From NCBI RefSeq assembly GCF_947500265.1, contig NZ_CANMRN010000008.1, forward strand, positions 92,363 through 156,362: 64,000 nt of DNA, read 5' to 3'. Below, in pieces: positions 17,397-25,309 of the stretch. The first letter of the stretch is position 1, and every line of letters starts with the position of its first letter. Position numbers and translations under genes: made by a program. Under the pieces are notes generated by a model. The model saw nothing but the letters and a program-made list of their open reading frames with translations. It ran no database searches and was not told where the DNA came from. The stretch comes from an uncultured Psychrobacter sp. Its GTDB lineage: Bacteria > Pseudomonadota > Gammaproteobacteria > Pseudomonadales > Moraxellaceae.

Positions 17397-18528
17397 GATA
17401 GTAAGGATAATCACTATAGCCAACATCAGTACCACCATACATAGTGGCAGGGTCTGCCTCATTCAATGGCCAGTTATTAGCAATACGCTCGGGTAAATCT
17501 GGATTAGCGATAAAAGGACGACCAAACGCGAATAAATCACCGTAGCCTTTTTCTAAAATGTTTACGGCTTTTTGTACCGTGTATTTGCCAGCATAAATAA
17601 TACGTCCTGAGAACTCAGCTCTGACCGCTTGATAAAAAGTGTCTGGTAAATCAGGCGCATTATCCCAATCAGCTTCTGCAATTGACAAATAAGCGATGCC
17701 CGCTTGCTCAAGGACTTTAATCGCTTCAATATACGTATGATGAGGATCTGACTCTACCAATCCTAAATACACGCGTGTCTCATCCGTACTCGCAAACAAA
17801 GGCGCAAAGCGTACGCCTAAACGATCAGCACCCACCACATCACTGACAGCAGCCACGATTTCTTTTAAGAAACGCAGACGATTGGTCAACGACCCACCAT
17901 ATTGGTCATCACGGGTGTTGCTATGCTCAGAGATAAACTGATTGACCAAATAACCGTTAGCACAATGCAGCTCTACCCCATCAAAACCCGCTTCCAATGC
18001 ATTGCGTGCGGCTGCCGCATACATCGTTACCAGTTCACCAACCTCATCAGTACTGAGTGCGCGTGGCTCACTTGGATCAGCCAATGCACCTGCACCTGGG
18101 CCTGTTTCAATAAAGACTTTTACGTTGTCAGCAGCGATCGCTGATGGCCCTACCGGCTGAGCACCATTAGGCTGCAAACTGGTATGAGACACACGCCCAA
18201 CATGCCAAAGCTGAGCAAAAATAATACCGCCTTTGTCATGTACTGCTTGCGTGACTTTTTTCCAGCCTTCAACTTGGGCTGGTGAATGAATACCTGGCGT
18301 CCAAGCATAACCTTGACCTCTTGGCTCAATCTGCGTACCTTCCGTCACCATAAAGCCTGCTGTCGCACGCTGTGCATAATAGCTGGCCATTAAGTCATTA
18401 GGGATATTGTCAGGTTGCGTGCTACGAGAGCGTGTCAATGGCGGCATGACGATGCGGTTTTTAAGCGTATAAGGCCCAAGTTCTACAGAGGAAAATAGTG
18501 TATTTGTGTTTAGAATGGTTTGTGTCAT
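17392..18528 (-). CDS. nemA: Old Yellow Enzyme family alkene reductase (NemA-like)
   Basis: 378 residues, normal for the family, forming one FMN-binding TIM barrel. Visible features: PPLTRSRS at the N-terminus, QLWHVGR, substrate-binding HCANGYLVNQF (His and Asn pair, then catalytic Tyr), QYGGSLTNRLRF, and FGRPFIANPDL binding FMN phosphate. Such enzymes use NAD(P)H to reduce activated alkenes, nitro-esters or N-ethylmaleimide, an electrophile defence. It is divergent from a LysR gene (18703) with 174 bases between start codons, so that protein is the likely regulator. A repeat element ends at its stop codon. Confidence 0.92.
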   Translation of the reverse strand: MTQTILNTNTLFSSVELGPYTLKNRIVMPPLTRSRSTQPDNIPNDLMASYYAQRATAGFMVTEGTQIEPRGQGYAWTPGIHSPAQVEGWKKVTQAVHDKGGIIFAQLWHVGRVSHTSLQPNGAQPVGPSAIAADNVKVFIETGPGAGALADPSEPRALSTDEVGELVTMYAAAARNALEAGFDGVELHCANGYLVNQFISEHSNTRDDQYGGSLTNRLRFLKEIVAAVSDVVGADRLGVRFAPLFASTDETRVYLGLVESDPHHTYIEAIKVLEQAGIAYLSIAEADWDNAPDLPDTFYQAVRAEFSGRIIYAGKYTVQKAVNILEKGYGDLFAFGRPFIANPDLPERIANNWPLNEADPATMYGGTDVGYSDYPYYR

Positions 18529-18702
18529 AGAGGTCTCTTTTAAAGCAGCTGTTGGCTTATTATTAAAGGTATTTGGCCTGTTTTGATGCTTAATAGCTCA
18601 TTTAGTGGCTACTTAAGCAATGTTGGTCAGCATAGCGTTTTGCAGGTACAATTAGAAACAACCGTTTCTTGTTTAAGATACAATTATTAATGGTATGAAA
18701 TT

Positions 18703-19587
18703 ATGAATGGTATGAATCGGCTCGATATCAAGCAACTTAGAGTATTGCAGGCGCTGCTTGATCTGAAAAACCTGTCACAAGTCGCGCGCAAAATGGGGCT
18801 GACCCAACAAGCCATCAGTGAGCAGTTGCGTAAGTTACGTGAGGTGTTTGATGATCGTTTGTTTATTCGTCAAGGGAATAGCATGGTGGCAACGCCAAAA
18901 GCCCTGTCGATGCAGCAACCCATTGACCACATACTAAAACAATTAGAGGGGCTGTTGGAGCCAGAGATTTTTACGCCGCAAACATACAAGGGCATATTTA
19001 CGATTAGCGCGACTGACTATGCGACGCAGGCATTATTACCGCAATTGTTTAATATTACGCGACGCGACGCACCAGATTTGAAGTTAATCGTACGCGATTT
19101 TGCCTCAGACAATATCAATCAGCTGATTGCAGCAGGCGAGCTTGATCTGTTAATTACCTTTCCTGAATTTATCCCTGATAACTTATCGTATGTGACTTTA
19201 TTTGAAGAACAACATTTATGCGTGACGGGTTGTGAAAATACCTTTACCACAGAGCCATTAACGCTGGCGCAAGTGGCTGCACACGCGCAGCTAGTCGTGT
19301 CACCTTCGCGTGCTAATTTACGTGGCTCTCATGATCAATGGTTTGCAGAAAAAGGTCTAAAACGAAATATTGTGATGTCAGTTCCAAGCTTTTCGGCTGT
19401 ACCAGATATTTTGCACACGACTGACATGATTGCGTTTTATCCTTCGCGGCTATTGCCGAGCAGTAAGGTCAAAGAGCTTAAGGTTGAAGCGTTGCCCCCC
19501 ACTTTTAAAGTCATCGCGGCATGGCATCCACGTACTGCTGACAGTGGCATACATCGTTGGTTAATCGAGCAATTACGAAATCTATAG
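18703..19587 (+). CDS. LysR-family transcriptional regulator
   Basis: 294 residues from ATG 18703 (ATG 18712 is an alternative; no clear ribosome site). A winged helix-turn-helix (about 5-65) contains LKNLSQVARKMGLTQQAISEQLRKLREVF in two parts, and a periplasmic-binding-like effector domain (about 95-290) follows. It is divergent from the Old Yellow Enzyme gene. LysR proteins usually control the divergent neighbour and themselves, so an inducer such as an electrophile is possible. Confidence 0.87.
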   Translation: MNGMNRLDIKQLRVLQALLDLKNLSQVARKMGLTQQAISEQLRKLREVFDDRLFIRQGNSMVATPKALSMQQPIDHILKQLEGLLEPEIFTPQTYKGIFTISATDYATQALLPQLFNITRRDAPDLKLIVRDFASDNINQLIAAGELDLLITFPEFIPDNLSYVTLFEEQHLCVTGCENTFTTEPLTLAQVAAHAQLVVSPSRANLRGSHDQWFAEKGLKRNIVMSVPSFSAVPDILHTTDMIAFYPSRLLPSSKVKELKVEALPPTFKVIAAWHPRTADSGIHRWLIEQLRNL

Positions 19588-19818
19588 TAATTAACTTAGC
19601 TATAGCCAACTTTGAAACGACATCGAACATTCTTAAACTTGAGCTTGACGGAAATAATGTAGTGGCAAAATATATCAAATAGAAGATGTTATCTCTTATT
19701 TGATATATTGTTAATAACTGCTCTATTAACATAAAACATCCTTTGAGTCTGAGATTCAAAGGATATTTTATTTTTGATAATCATGCTGAAATACCACGCA
19801 TTAAACGTTTCAACATAT

Positions 19819-20646
19819 TCAACCAAACTGAAAGGCTGATATTTGCGTTTTTAGCACTTGCTCAGAATAGATTTTGCGACCTGCATCACTCCCTGCTGCA
19901 CCCACCGCTATCATAAGCGGTAACAAATGCTCCTCTGCCCCTAACGGATGTGAGTCAAGCGCGTGAGGAGCATTTTTCCAATTGGCCAAGGCCGTGAGTC
20001 GTTTATCCGAATCTGCTGATTCTACAGTATTCGTTAGCCATTCATCAAAACGCTCTGATGGTTCAGTAAAACTGGTATCGCCATAACCGCGCATATTATG
20101 AAAGCTCATGCCGCTACCGACGATTAGCACACCCTCTGTACGTAATGACGCCAATGCCTGACCAGCAGCCAAATGCGCTTGTGGGTCTAAATCATGACGC
20201 AAAGATAGCTGCACCACTGGAATATCTGCCTCAGGGAACATTAGCTTAAGCGGTATAAATACCCCATGATCAAAACCGCGCTCCGCATCTTGTTTATTAC
20301 CTACCCCGGCCTCTATCAGTAGACTACTGACTTGCTCCGCCAATGCTGGCGCGCCTGAGGCTGGATAAGTCAAATTATAAGTATGCTCAGGAAAGCCATA
20401 ATAATCATAAATGAGATCAGGTTGCTTGCCAGCGGTGATACTAAATTCAGCCGTCTGCCAATGGGCACTAATGATTAAGATAGCCTTTGGTCGCTCAGGC
20501 AAACGAGCAGAAATGCCCTTTAAAAAAATTGCCATCTCATGCCACGTATCCGCTGGTTGCCAATCCATAAAAAAACAAGGCCCTGCACCATGCGGTATAA
20601 ACAGTACAGGCTGGCTGACTGGCTCATTAGATAAAAGTGTGGTCAT
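19819..20646 (-). CDS. DODA-type extradiol ring-opening dioxygenase (class III, LigB superfamily)
   Basis: 275 residues. Metal and catalytic residues are visible in FIPHGAGP (His near 19), ISAHWQT, FDHGVFIPLKLMFP and SGMSFHNMRG. This is the pattern of the E. coli YgiD / 4,5-DOPA dioxygenase group, which opens catechol rings using non-heme iron or zinc. It lies downstream of a DoxX gene on the same strand (88-base gap) and both face a LysR gene, a grouping common in quinone and catechol stress loci. The true substrate is unknown. Confidence 0.88.
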   Translation of the reverse strand: MTTLLSNEPVSQPVLFIPHGAGPCFFMDWQPADTWHEMAIFLKGISARLPERPKAILIISAHWQTAEFSITAGKQPDLIYDYYGFPEHTYNLTYPASGAPALAEQVSSLLIEAGVGNKQDAERGFDHGVFIPLKLMFPEADIPVVQLSLRHDLDPQAHLAAGQALASLRTEGVLIVGSGMSFHNMRGYGDTSFTEPSERFDEWLTNTVESADSDKRLTALANWKNAPHALDSHPLGAEEHLLPLMIAVGAAGSDAGRKIYSEQVLKTQISAFQFG

Positions 20647-20734
20647 GGCTTTCCCCTTGTTGCTTTTATTAAATGGCTCTAATTAAACAGCTTTATTCAC
20701 GAAAATTGAATAAAACCATTTACAACTATAAAAC

Positions 20735-21181
20735 CTATCCTAATTTTTCTGATAATACCTTATCCATACTGAAGGAACCGCCACCTTGGATGGCTAAAGC
20801 AAGCGTAGCTACCATCAAGGTTAATGCGTATTCATAACCACCATTATCAGCGAACAGCCCATTACTGATATGGACAGAAAAAATAGCCACCAACATGGTA
20901 AAGGCTGCGGCTAAAGCAGCTGGTCTGGTTAGCAAACCTAATACCAGAGCCAGACCACCGAAGAACTCAGCACCACCTGCCAATATCGCCATCAAGTAGC
21001 CAGGCTCCATACCCATACTGCTTAACCACTGGGCAGTGCCTGCCAATCCATTGCCACCAAACCAACCAAACAACTTTTGGGCGCCATGGGCTGCTAAAAT
21101 CAGGCCAACGGGTACCCGAAGCACTAAGGCCGCTGCTCCAGCTTTTGATGTCAAAATAGTATCTAATAGTGATGATTTCAT
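20735..21181 (-). CDS. DoxX family membrane protein
   Basis: 148 residues with four membrane helices. Motifs of the DoxX family are seen: RVPVGLILAAHGAQKLFGWFGG near residue 25, GGAEFFGGLALVLGLLTRPAAL near 67-88 and AIFSVHISNGLF. Family members are inner-membrane proteins linked to redox and thiol stress. It is transcribed first, with the dioxygenase gene next, and it is divergent from the LysR gene at 21343. Confidence 0.9.
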   Translation of the reverse strand: MKSSLLDTILTSKAGAAALVLRVPVGLILAAHGAQKLFGWFGGNGLAGTAQWLSSMGMEPGYLMAILAGGAEFFGGLALVLGLLTRPAALAAAFTMLVAIFSVHISNGLFADNGGYEYALTLMVATLALAIQGGGSFSMDKVLSEKLG

Positions 21182-21342
21182 TGATGCTTACTCCATAACG
21201 TATGATTAGAATAAATAGTGTCGAAAATGATATAGGCACACTTTACTATCAACGCTATAAAAGAGTAAGCTCAGTTATATTGAATAATTATCAACATAAT
21301 GTTTATAATGAATTTGATATCGAGAGAATTATAGGGACAGAT

Positions 21343-22257
21343 ATGGATAGAATCGATGCCATGCGTGCTTTTGTCGCGGTAGTGACAGAAGGCAGCTTTA
21401 GTAAAGCGGCTATTACGATGCAGCTCTCGCCGCAGCTAGTAAGCAAATATGTAGCAAAGCTAGAGGAGGAACTACATACTCGCCTACTCAACCGCACTAC
21501 ACGCAAAGTCAGCCTGACAGAAGCTGGCAGTCAATACTTTACGCATGCGCAGCAGATTTTATTAAGTATTGATGAGATGGCATCGCAGTTAGGCGGCTTA
21601 CAGCAGCATCCTAAAGGCGTCCTGCGAATCAGTGCGCCCGTGTCCTTTGCCTTAAAGCATATGGCAAAGCTCATCACTGATTTTCAGGCGCGCTATCCGT
21701 CAGTTACCGTTGATCTGCAGTTGAGTGATCGAAAAGTAGATATCGTTGAAGAAGGGTTTGATATTGCCCTGCGTATCGGACAGCTCCAAAGCTCGTCGCT
21801 TATCGCCAAGCAGATTGCTCCGATTCGCGTGGTATTATGCGCCTCGCCCGAGTACCTCAAAACTCATGGCACCCCTAAGCAGCTTGAGGATTTAGAATCG
21901 CATCGCTATTTGCATTATAGCTATATGAATGTCGAAACTAAGGGTCAAATCTACAAATACCTAAAGACCAAACAATTCAAAGAACGTAGCGTTTTCCATA
22001 GTAATAATGGAGACGTACTCGTTGAAGCAGCTATTGCAGGCGGAGGGTTGATATTACAGCCGACTTTTATTGCTAGCGAAGCATTAAGCACTGGCAAGTT
22101 GGTCGTAGTGTTGCCAGAATATGAACCTAACCCTTTAGGCTTGTATGCTGTCTATGCCCATAGAAAACTACTACCTCACAAAGTCAGATGCTTTATCGAT
22201 TTTATGACCGACTACTATGGCACGCCGCCGTATTGGGATGAGAATATACAGCTCTAA
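21343..22257 (+). CDS. LysR-family transcriptional regulator
   Basis: 304 residues from ATG 21343, supported by AGGGAC five bases upstream and by the standard start MDRIDAMRAFVAVVTEGSF; an in-frame upstream start at 21202 would overlap the doxX promoter. The helix-turn-helix (about 18-40) and effector domain (about 90-295) are typical of the CrgA/AaeR-like branch. It is divergent from doxX and probably regulates the doxX-dioxygenase pair. A terminator follows at 22271. Confidence 0.9.
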   Translation: MDRIDAMRAFVAVVTEGSFSKAAITMQLSPQLVSKYVAKLEEELHTRLLNRTTRKVSLTEAGSQYFTHAQQILLSIDEMASQLGGLQQHPKGVLRISAPVSFALKHMAKLITDFQARYPSVTVDLQLSDRKVDIVEEGFDIALRIGQLQSSSLIAKQIAPIRVVLCASPEYLKTHGTPKQLEDLESHRYLHYSYMNVETKGQIYKYLKTKQFKERSVFHSNNGDVLVEAAIAGGGLILQPTFIASEALSTGKLVVVLPEYEPNPLGLYAVYAHRKLLPHKVRCFIDFMTDYYGTPPYWDENIQL

Positions 22258-22270
22258 ACATGGAGACATA

Positions 22271-22304
22271 AAAAAGCCACGACACATCATGTATCGTAGC
22301 TTTT
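22271..22304. terminator. Hairpin terminator after the LysR gene
   Basis: AAAAGC-ACGA-ACAT pairs with ATGT-TCGT-GCTTTT around a short loop with single-base bulges. The A-run/T-run arms suit termination from both directions, between the LysR gene and the convergent NADAR-like gene. Confidence 0.7.
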
Positions 22305-22340
22305 GGTTTAAGCAAACTTAAGCGAGCGCTGACCTAACTA

Positions 22341-23054
22341 TTAGACCCAACCTTCTTCCAATAGATGCTCAGTATTACTGATTTTAAAATTATTGCATAA
22401 GTCATAGAATGCCATTGGGTCTTCAACGTTATCGAGCAACTCTCGTTTATGCAGTGCCACAAACAGCGCCAACGCATACGCTGCACTATGGATAGATTTT
22501 TTAGGATTGAAAGTAATATCAGTAAACCCTTGATATTGAATCACTTCCTCATGTAGCTGAGGGTTTTGCTTGAGCGCATTCACGTACAGCCAATCATAGA
22601 ATGTCGTTAACGGCTCTACGCCCCATTCCATACCAAAGTAGTTGTAACCAATGAGCTCGCCCGAGGTCATCAATCGCTCATCCTTTCGGGCTTGTCTTGG
22701 TGGCGCGGTAAGCAAATCCGTATAAGGACCACCATCTTCAAAGATCATACTGGCTTGAAAAGCATTTTCGACACTATATGGATTGCCATCATGCTCATCG
22801 GTAATCTTTAAACTAAACGGGCTTAGAGGAAAGCTTAGCTTATTACCAGATTTACTAGACAGCTCTAACACGTGCTTAAATCCATACTTTTTGCGAATGA
22901 CTTGCTGTAAGTCATTGATGGATTTTTTCTTTTGTCTGGTCGCAAATCCCACATGTCGCTCAAACATAACCATATCCGTTTTTACCAAATTGTCACTGTT
23001 GACTTTGGGCATGAATACGGGTCTTTGTTCTATCGTATTTGGTACTTCTTCCAT
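22341..23054 (-). CDS. DarT1-associated NADAR-like protein, without a visible toxin partner
   Basis: 237 residues from ATG 23054, about nine bases after AAGGC; a longer frame to 23117 adds only a hydrophobic extension. The sequence RPVFMPKV, then LSPFSLKI, YSVENAFQASMIFEDGGPYTDLL, KDERLMTSGELIGY, FYDWLYVNAL and FTDITFNPKKSIHSAA matches the family annotated as DarT1-associated NADAR antitoxin. NADAR proteins remove ADP-ribose from guanine bases and protect against the DarT1 DNA ADP-ribosyltransferase. No DarT1-like gene lies on either side. It may be an orphan defence-counter protein or have another ADP-ribosyl substrate. Confidence 0.72.
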   Translation of the reverse strand: MEEVPNTIEQRPVFMPKVNSDNLVKTDMVMFERHVGFATRQKKKSINDLQQVIRKKYGFKHVLELSSKSGNKLSFPLSPFSLKITDEHDGNPYSVENAFQASMIFEDGGPYTDLLTAPPRQARKDERLMTSGELIGYNYFGMEWGVEPLTTFYDWLYVNALKQNPQLHEEVIQYQGFTDITFNPKKSIHSAAYALALFVALHKRELLDNVEDPMAFYDLCNNFKISNTEHLLEEGWV

Positions 23055-23521
23055 AGTGATGTGCCTTAATATCAATGGTCTTGTATAAATAATTTGTGTT
23101 AACGGTGCTGATATCACCTGCTGTTGACGGTGTACTCTGTCATTGCTAGCAGCATTTCTTATTATTGTTGTTTTATTCGCTAGCAGCCAAATACAGTGAC
23201 TTGATCGAAAGCTATCGAGAGTTATCGCACCTTATCAGCGCTCGCTGGGCAGTTTATCTTATTCTTAGTCATTTATCCTGCCCTATTTTAAGGTTATTGA
23301 TAACCTGACTGATTTTTTGGCATCAATGACTCATATGGCGTAAAGGTAAGTAGTGCGCTTAACCTCTATTTGTCTTACTTTATCCTAATCGCCGTCAAAT
23401 CAAGGCTATTTTTTATCAATGAACAGCAAATGTACGTACGCCACTCTTTCCATAAACATGCGCCTACACACGTAGAATACGTCGAATAACCGCGATAATC
23501 TCCGCATAGTGTGACCTAAGT
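23055..23521. other. 467-base gene-free stretch
   Basis: No supported gene or repeat. It presumably holds the promoter of the NADAR-like gene and the junction where the 5' part of the following Fic gene was lost. Confidence 0.5.
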
Positions 23522-23883
23522 ATGTTGGCTCAAATACTAGAGCGCACACAAAAAGGTGACTCGGATATGACTGAGTGGCTAACTTGGTTTCTACAGACGC
23601 TAGAGCAAGCAATGCTATCTGCCCAGATGACAACCAATAAGATTATCAGCAAAGCAAAATTTTGGCAGCCGCACCGTCAACAAGCCATAAATGCAAGACA
23701 GGTGCCTATGCTCAATACCTTACTAACGAGTTTTTATGGAAAACTGACCAAAAAAAATGGGCAATGATGACTAAGTGCTCGGCTGATACTGCGTTAAGGG
23801 ATATTAATGACTTGGTAGAAAAAGGCATGTTAAAAAAATCTGATGCCTCAGGGCGTAGCACAAGTTATGAAGTCATGCTGTGA
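23522..23883 (+). pseudogene. Fic-family protein, C-terminal remnant, 5' truncated and frameshifted
   Basis: Two overlapping frames together read as the C-terminus of a DUF4172-type Fic protein: ILERTQKGDSDMTEWLTWFL, AKFWQ, GKLT in the first frame, then KKWAMMTKCSADTALRDI and GRSTSYEV in the second. The switch falls in a run of eight A residues near 23750; nine would restore the frame. A stop codon lies 13-15 bases upstream of the ATG, so the Fic catalytic domain is gone. Intact Fic proteins AMPylate targets and act as toxins or regulators. This copy is a relic. Confidence 0.8.
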
Positions 23884-24084
23884 ATTTAGAATATTAATAA
23901 ACAATTTTCTAAGGACGCTTCACAATTTGAGAAACGTTAAATTAGGGAGGATCTAGAGTATCAAGGCTCGCGGTCTATTATTAGTGGTTCCATTATACCA
24001 GTCTGTTTTGAGTAGTCTATTAATAGATTTGAAGGCTGAAGTAGCTGGTTCCTTTAGTGTATACCCTTTTAAAAGGACAATGGT

Positions 24085-24480
24085 ATGTTAGTTAAGTTGT
24101 TTTGGACTGATAGATGGAATAATGGAGATTTATATCCAGAAGGTATAATTTTAGAAAACAGTTCAAATATAAAGGGACTAATTTTTAACCTCTTGAATGA
24201 TGATGGAGGACTTGGATTGAGCTATCTAGGAAACTGGATGGACGAAGGGCTTAAAGAAATTAAAAAGGTAAAACAAGGAAGCTTGAACTTTTATGACATG
24301 TGGGGGCAATCTTGGGGAGCAGAGGTTAGAAAGGGTGAAGTATTAATTTATTGGGGTTATGACGATACAGAGCTAGAAGAAACAATGAATTTTTCTAGCT
24401 TTCATAAAATACTAACTAATTGGATGATTCTTATAAGTAAAACACCATGCTTAGAAGCAGAAATGTTGTTTGAATGTTGA
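24085..24480 (+). CDS. Uncharacterised AT-rich orphan, immunity-protein-like
   Basis: 131 residues, acidic and rich in Trp, Leu and Asn, with no signal peptide or membrane helix. Features are WTDRWNNGDLYPEG, YLGNWMDEG, WGAEVRKGEVLIYWGYDD and FHKILTNWM. I do not recognise a named family. The size, the mixed beta/alpha pattern and the closing helix resemble small immunity proteins of contact-dependent toxins, but that is only a resemblance. Its AT content is clearly higher than that of the flanking metabolic genes, consistent with horizontal transfer. It sits between the Fic relic and another orphan. Confidence 0.7.
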   Translation: MLVKLFWTDRWNNGDLYPEGIILENSSNIKGLIFNLLNDDGGLGLSYLGNWMDEGLKEIKKVKQGSLNFYDMWGQSWGAEVRKGEVLIYWGYDDTELEETMNFSSFHKILTNWMILISKTPCLEAEMLFEC

Positions 24481-24585
24481 AGTGATCTGTGCCGTGTGTT
24501 TTATAGTTATTAATTTCATATCGAACACTAGCAGTTCGATGCCTGTATAGCGCATCGATTAATATGACCCAGAGGTAATAAAGTA

Positions 24586-24954
24586 ATGATCAAACAAAAA
24601 AGTTTTAAACCTTATTCATCAGAAATATTACCAGTAGGATTCGTTTATCCTGCTGCTTACATCCAATTGACAAAAAATACAGAAACAGTCAAGTCTGATG
24701 AATATTTTCAATGGTGGTTCTTAGACTCTACAACTGAAGGAGCCAAACTATCATATAGTCTTAGAAACAATAAAATTAAGGATTTTAACTTAGTTCCATT
24801 CGCTCAAAACAGCGAATGGATGGCTTACTTTGATGGCGATGATTGTTCAGGTGATCCAAGAGTAATAGTAGTTGATCTTACTGATTTGCCTTCATTCATG
24901 ATATTCGAGAATTTTAATGAATGGCTTACTAAAGCTGAGCAGGATTACTGGTGA
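24586..24954 (+). CDS. Uncharacterised SUKH/SMI1-like orphan protein
   Basis: 122 residues. The run VPFAQNSEWMAYFDGDD, then RVIVVDLTD and FENFNEWL, has the pattern of SMI1/KNR4 (SUKH) proteins, a large group that includes immunity proteins against nuclease toxins. There is no signal peptide. An AGAGGT ribosome site precedes the ATG. It is AT-rich like the gene at 24085 and no cognate toxin is nearby, so it would be an orphan immunity gene if the resemblance holds. Confidence 0.7.
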   Translation: MIKQKSFKPYSSEILPVGFVYPAAYIQLTKNTETVKSDEYFQWWFLDSTTEGAKLSYSLRNNKIKDFNLVPFAQNSEWMAYFDGDDCSGDPRVIVVDLTDLPSFMIFENFNEWLTKAEQDYW

Positions 24955-25051
24955 TAGCTAATCTTAAGCTTGATAAGCTAACGTTTTGTACACCATGAAG
25001 TACACTGTGACTATCTCAGCAAGTTAAAACGTTGATACCATCATCCTACAG

Positions 25052-25075
25052 CCTAGTGTTCAAGTCCTCACTAGG
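25052..25075. other. Hairpin with a tRNA T-arm-like loop
   Basis: CCTAGTG (25052-25058) pairs perfectly with CACTAGG (25069-25075) around the loop TTCAAGTCCT, followed by GTACCGCC. GTTCAAGTCC resembles a tRNA T-loop, but the base pairing does not fit a T-arm and no acceptor, D or anticodon arm is present upstream. It may be a decayed tRNA 3' end or a chance hairpin. Confidence 0.25.
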
Positions 25076-25221
25076 GTACCGCCCTTGTTTCCATAAGATA
25101 AGTTATAGGCAATACCCTCCTTTGTTATCTAAATTCCTCTCATTTTAACCTTCCGCACCCTTACCTCGTCATCACAACACGGTTCAAGAGTAATGTTTTA
25201 AAAATATTCAAAGAAATACGC

Positions 25222-25252
25222 TTGACCTTACCATGATGTCAACCTATATGCT
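25222..25252 (+). promoter_or_regulatory. CueR-type promoter of the copper ATPase gene
   Basis: TTGACC (25222-25227) and TATGCT (25247-25252) are separated by exactly 19 bases, the over-long spacer typical of MerR-family promoters. The stretch TTGACCTTACC resembles the start of the E. coli copA promoter. CueR, encoded at 27864, would bind the spacer and twist it when loaded with Cu(I). Confidence 0.75.
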
Positions 25253-25309
25253 GTCGCTATAGATTTGAAAATAAGATTAAAAATATAGTTAAAAACGACA
25301 GAGGTTGTT

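Noticed and set aside
25052..25080. A functional tRNA gene
   Set aside because: Only a T-loop-like motif is present; no D-arm, anticodon arm or acceptor pairing can be formed upstream.
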